Shown here: piece after piece, positions 63,019-64,000 of the stretch
Position numbering within the stretch: the stretch's first letter is position 1
How the letters are laid out: every line of letters begins with the position of its first letter
NCBI GenBank assembly: GCA_013373635.1
Contig: JABXHN010000016.1
Location: 93,597 to 157,596, forward strand
Direction: 5' to 3'
DNA from: Flavobacteriaceae bacterium
Lineage (GTDB): Bacteria; Bacteroidota; Bacteroidia; Flavobacteriales; Flavobacteriaceae
DNA length: 64,000 nt
Translations under genes and position numbers: made by a program
Notes under the pieces: generated by a model
Told to the model about the DNA's origin: nothing
Databases searched by the model: none
Seen by the model: only the letters and a program-made list of their open reading frames with translations

Positions 63019-63048
63019 TTTGATTAAATAAATAAATATATACATTTG
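63019..63048 (+). promoter_or_regulatory. Promoter of the tRNA-tuf operon (-33 TTTG, 18 bases, -7 TACATTTG)
   Basis: TTTG at 63019-63022 and TACATTTG at 63041-63048, 18 bases apart. The first tRNA begins 50 bases downstream. Confidence 0.65.
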
Positions 63049-63050
63049 CA

Positions 63051-63075
63051 GTCCGTTTGAAAAAGCGGACTTTTT
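63051..63075 (+). terminator. Terminator-like hairpin with GAAA tetraloop in the tRNA operon leader
   Basis: GTCCGTTT, loop GAAA, AAGCGGAC (8 pairs, one G-T), followed by five T. It lies only a few bases after the promoter. A second small stem CTTTC/GAAAG follows at 63076-63089. Could be an early terminator needing antitermination, or a 5' processing structure. Confidence 0.55.
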
Positions 63076-63097
63076 CTTTCAAGAGAAAGTGGTAAAA

Positions 63098-63171
63098 GCC
63101 GATGTAGCTCAGCTGGCTAGAGCAGCTGATTTGTAATCAGCAGGTCGTGGGTTCGAGTCCCTCTATCGGCT
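63098..63171 (+). tRNA. tRNA-Thr (anticodon TGT)
   Basis: A 74-base cloverleaf. Acceptor stem GCCGATG / TATCGGC, anticodon stem GCTGA/TCAGC with loop TTTGTAA, T loop GTTCGAGTCC. CCA is not encoded. First tRNA of the operon. Confidence 0.96.
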
Positions 63172-63208
63172 CAAAAAAGAGAAGTTCTTTTAAATTATTA
63201 TTACCAAT

Positions 63209-63290
63209 GGGGAGATACTCAAGCGGCCAACGAGGGCAGACTGTAAATCTGCTGTTTTTAACTTCGCAGGTTCGAATCCTGCTCTCCCCA
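63209..63290 (+). tRNA. tRNA-Tyr (anticodon GTA)
   Basis: An 82-base class II tRNA with a long variable arm. Acceptor GGGGAGA / TCTCCCC, anticodon stem GCAGA/TCTGC with loop CTGTAAA. CCA is not encoded in full. Confidence 0.96.
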
Positions 63291-63342
63291 CAAACTAATG
63301 TCGCGACTTTTTTTGGGAAGTTTAAATTCCTAGAAATTTATA

Positions 63343-63373
63343 TTTGATTATTAAAAATTAAATCGTAATTTTG
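63343..63373 (+). promoter_or_regulatory. Internal promoter before tRNA-Gly (-33 TTTG, 19 bases, -7 TAATTTTG)
   Basis: TTTG at 63343-63346 and TAATTTTG at 63366-63373, 19 bases apart, in the 124-base Tyr-Gly spacer. A small hairpin AATCCC-TT-GGGATT lies between it and the tRNA. Confidence 0.5.
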
Positions 63374-63414
63374 TCGCCCATTTAACCAATCCCTTGGGAT
63401 TGAAAATAATATAA

Positions 63415-63487
63415 GCGGGAGTAGCTCAGTTGGTAGAGCGTCAGCCTTCCAAGCTGAATGTCGCGAGTTCGAACCTCGTCTCCCGCT
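63415..63487 (+). tRNA. tRNA-Gly (anticodon TCC)
   Basis: A 73-base cloverleaf. Acceptor GCGGGAG / CTCCCGC, anticodon stem TCAGC/GCTGA with loop CTTCCAA, T arm GCGAGTTCGAACCTCG. Confidence 0.96.
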
Positions 63488-63491
63488 CTTT

Positions 63492-63580
63492 AAAACAACT
63501 TTCGAAAGATTGTTGTTTTTGATGATTTGAGTAACAGTGAAGCGATTTGCTGTAAGGTGTTAGCATGTGCTATACACCTT
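63492..63580 (+). other. Two hairpins in the Gly-Thr tRNA spacer
   Basis: First: AAAACAAC (63492-63499) and GTTGTTTT (63512-63519), 8 pairs, enclosing a CTTTCGAAAG palindrome. Second: AAGGTGTTAGC (63554-63564), loop ATGT, GCTA-T-ACACCTT (to 63580), 11 pairs with one bulge. They may be processing signals or partial terminators; neither has a long T run. Confidence 0.5.
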
Positions 63581-63611
63581 TTAGGCTTTACACAAAACGG
63601 TTGCAAATCAA

Positions 63612-63683
63612 GCCGGTGTAGCTCAGGGGTAGAGCGTTTCCTTGGTAAGGAAGAGGTCACGAGTTCAAATCTCGTCATTGGCT
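63612..63683 (+). tRNA. tRNA-Thr (anticodon GGT)
   Basis: A 72-base cloverleaf. Acceptor GCCGGTG / CATTGGC with a G-T pair, anticodon loop TTGGTAA, T arm ACGAGTTCAAATCTCGT. Last tRNA before tuf. Confidence 0.95.
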
Positions 63684-63735
63684 CAAGTAAATATAAATTG
63701 TACACTAATATAAACTAAGATTAAAATTAATTAAA

Positions 63736-64000
63736 ATGGCAAAGGAAACTTTTGATCGCTCCAAACCACACTTAAACATTGGTACTATTGGGCACGTTGA
63801 TCACGGTAAAACTACATTGACAGCTGCTATTACTACAGTATTAGCTAACGCTGGTCTATCTGAGCTTAGATCATTCGATTCTATTGATAACGCTCCAGAA
63901 GAAAAAGAAAGAGGTATTACTATTAATACTTCACACGTTGAATATCAAACTGCTAGCCGTCACTACGCTCACGTTGACTGTCCAGGTCACGCGGATTACG
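63736..64000 (+). CDS. tuf: Elongation factor Tu, N-terminal part
   Basis: The first 88 codons of EF-Tu, cut by the right edge. The protein delivers aminoacyl-tRNA to the ribosome. The start [29 protein letters not shown] (in part) carries the P-loop GHVDHGKT (about residues 19-26), then the switch region ERGITIN and DCPGHADY. It lies 52 bases after tRNA-Thr(GGT) and is probably co-transcribed with the four tRNAs. Confidence 0.97.
   Translation, partial: MAKETFDRSKPHLNIGTIGHVDHGKTTLTAAITTVLANAGLSELRSFDSIDNAPEEKERGITINTSHVEYQTASRHYAHVDCPGHADY

Noticed and set aside
1..64000. Search for CRISPR repeats, insertion sequences, toxin-antitoxin pairs, retrons, restriction systems and phage genes.
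   Set aside because: None was seen. All long frames belong to housekeeping or envelope families, and the repeats found are short regulatory palindromes or terminators.

Overview
This is core chromosome of an AT-rich member of the Bacteroidota, most likely a marine Flavobacteriia. Reasons: a type IX secretion plug protein, an Na+-NQR operon with a nearby apbE, -7 boxes of the TAnnTTTG type in front of many genes, and almost no Shine-Dalgarno sequences apart from a very strong one on rpsU. I see no phage, plasmid, transposon, CRISPR array, toxin-antitoxin pair or defence island. Nearly every gene belongs to a recognisable housekeeping family, so the less expected material lies in the regulatory DNA.

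Layout. 1-1612: start of a P5C dehydrogenase gene and the T9SS plug gene, both on the minus strand. 1753-9196: nqrABCDEF, a terminator, then a small unknown gene coupled to the flavin transferase apbE. 9168-13522 (minus): methyltransferase, map, gpmI, an acetyltransferase and pepE. 13630-18382: two tandem paralogous envelope proteins, a DUF6702-like protein, an M1 metallopeptidase and tatA. 18379-28147: O-methyltransferase, MFS transporter, a ClpP-like protein, a cysteine-less zinc-ribbon homologue, Nif3, lpxK, lipA, an ECF sigma factor with a tiny membrane protein, murB, an aminotransferase and a DUF1573 protein. 28355-43302: valS, a sterol desaturase family protein, psd-cdsA-LUD-ftsH-rsfS, birA, pyrE, NUDIX, coaD, ddl, a PASTA protein, rluD and yaaA. 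43492-48497: pyruvate carboxylase and an M20 peptidase. 48494-55045: a complete trpEGDCFBA operon (minus) behind a recognisable ribosome-mediated attenuator. 55046-61400: yceI-marR, rhodanese, PspC, a K+ channel-like protein, an AGCS symporter, a helix-hairpin-helix protein and an acyl-CoA dehydrogenase. 61471-64000: rpsU, xerC-like, hpf, then tRNA-Thr-Tyr-Gly-Thr and tuf, which runs off the end.

How the genes work together. Na+-NQR needs covalent FMN on NqrB and NqrC, which ApbE supplies. BirA biotinylates the pyruvate carboxylase. The trp operon is complete and carries its own Trp-codon sensor. The rpsU-hpf-tRNA-tuf end is a translation region. The gene order is dense: several convergent neighbours share stop-codon bases, and two intrinsic terminators overlap the first codons of the next gene.

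The main second-look items are: the trp leader (54889-55039); the strong Shine-Dalgarno on rpsU; terminators embedded in the starts of the M20 peptidase and helix-hairpin-helix genes; the palindrome over the marR promoter; the hairpins and internal promoter in the tRNA-tuf operon; the zinc-ribbon protein that has lost its cysteines; and the altered selectivity filter of the K+ channel-like protein. No intergenic gap exceeds about 210 bases.
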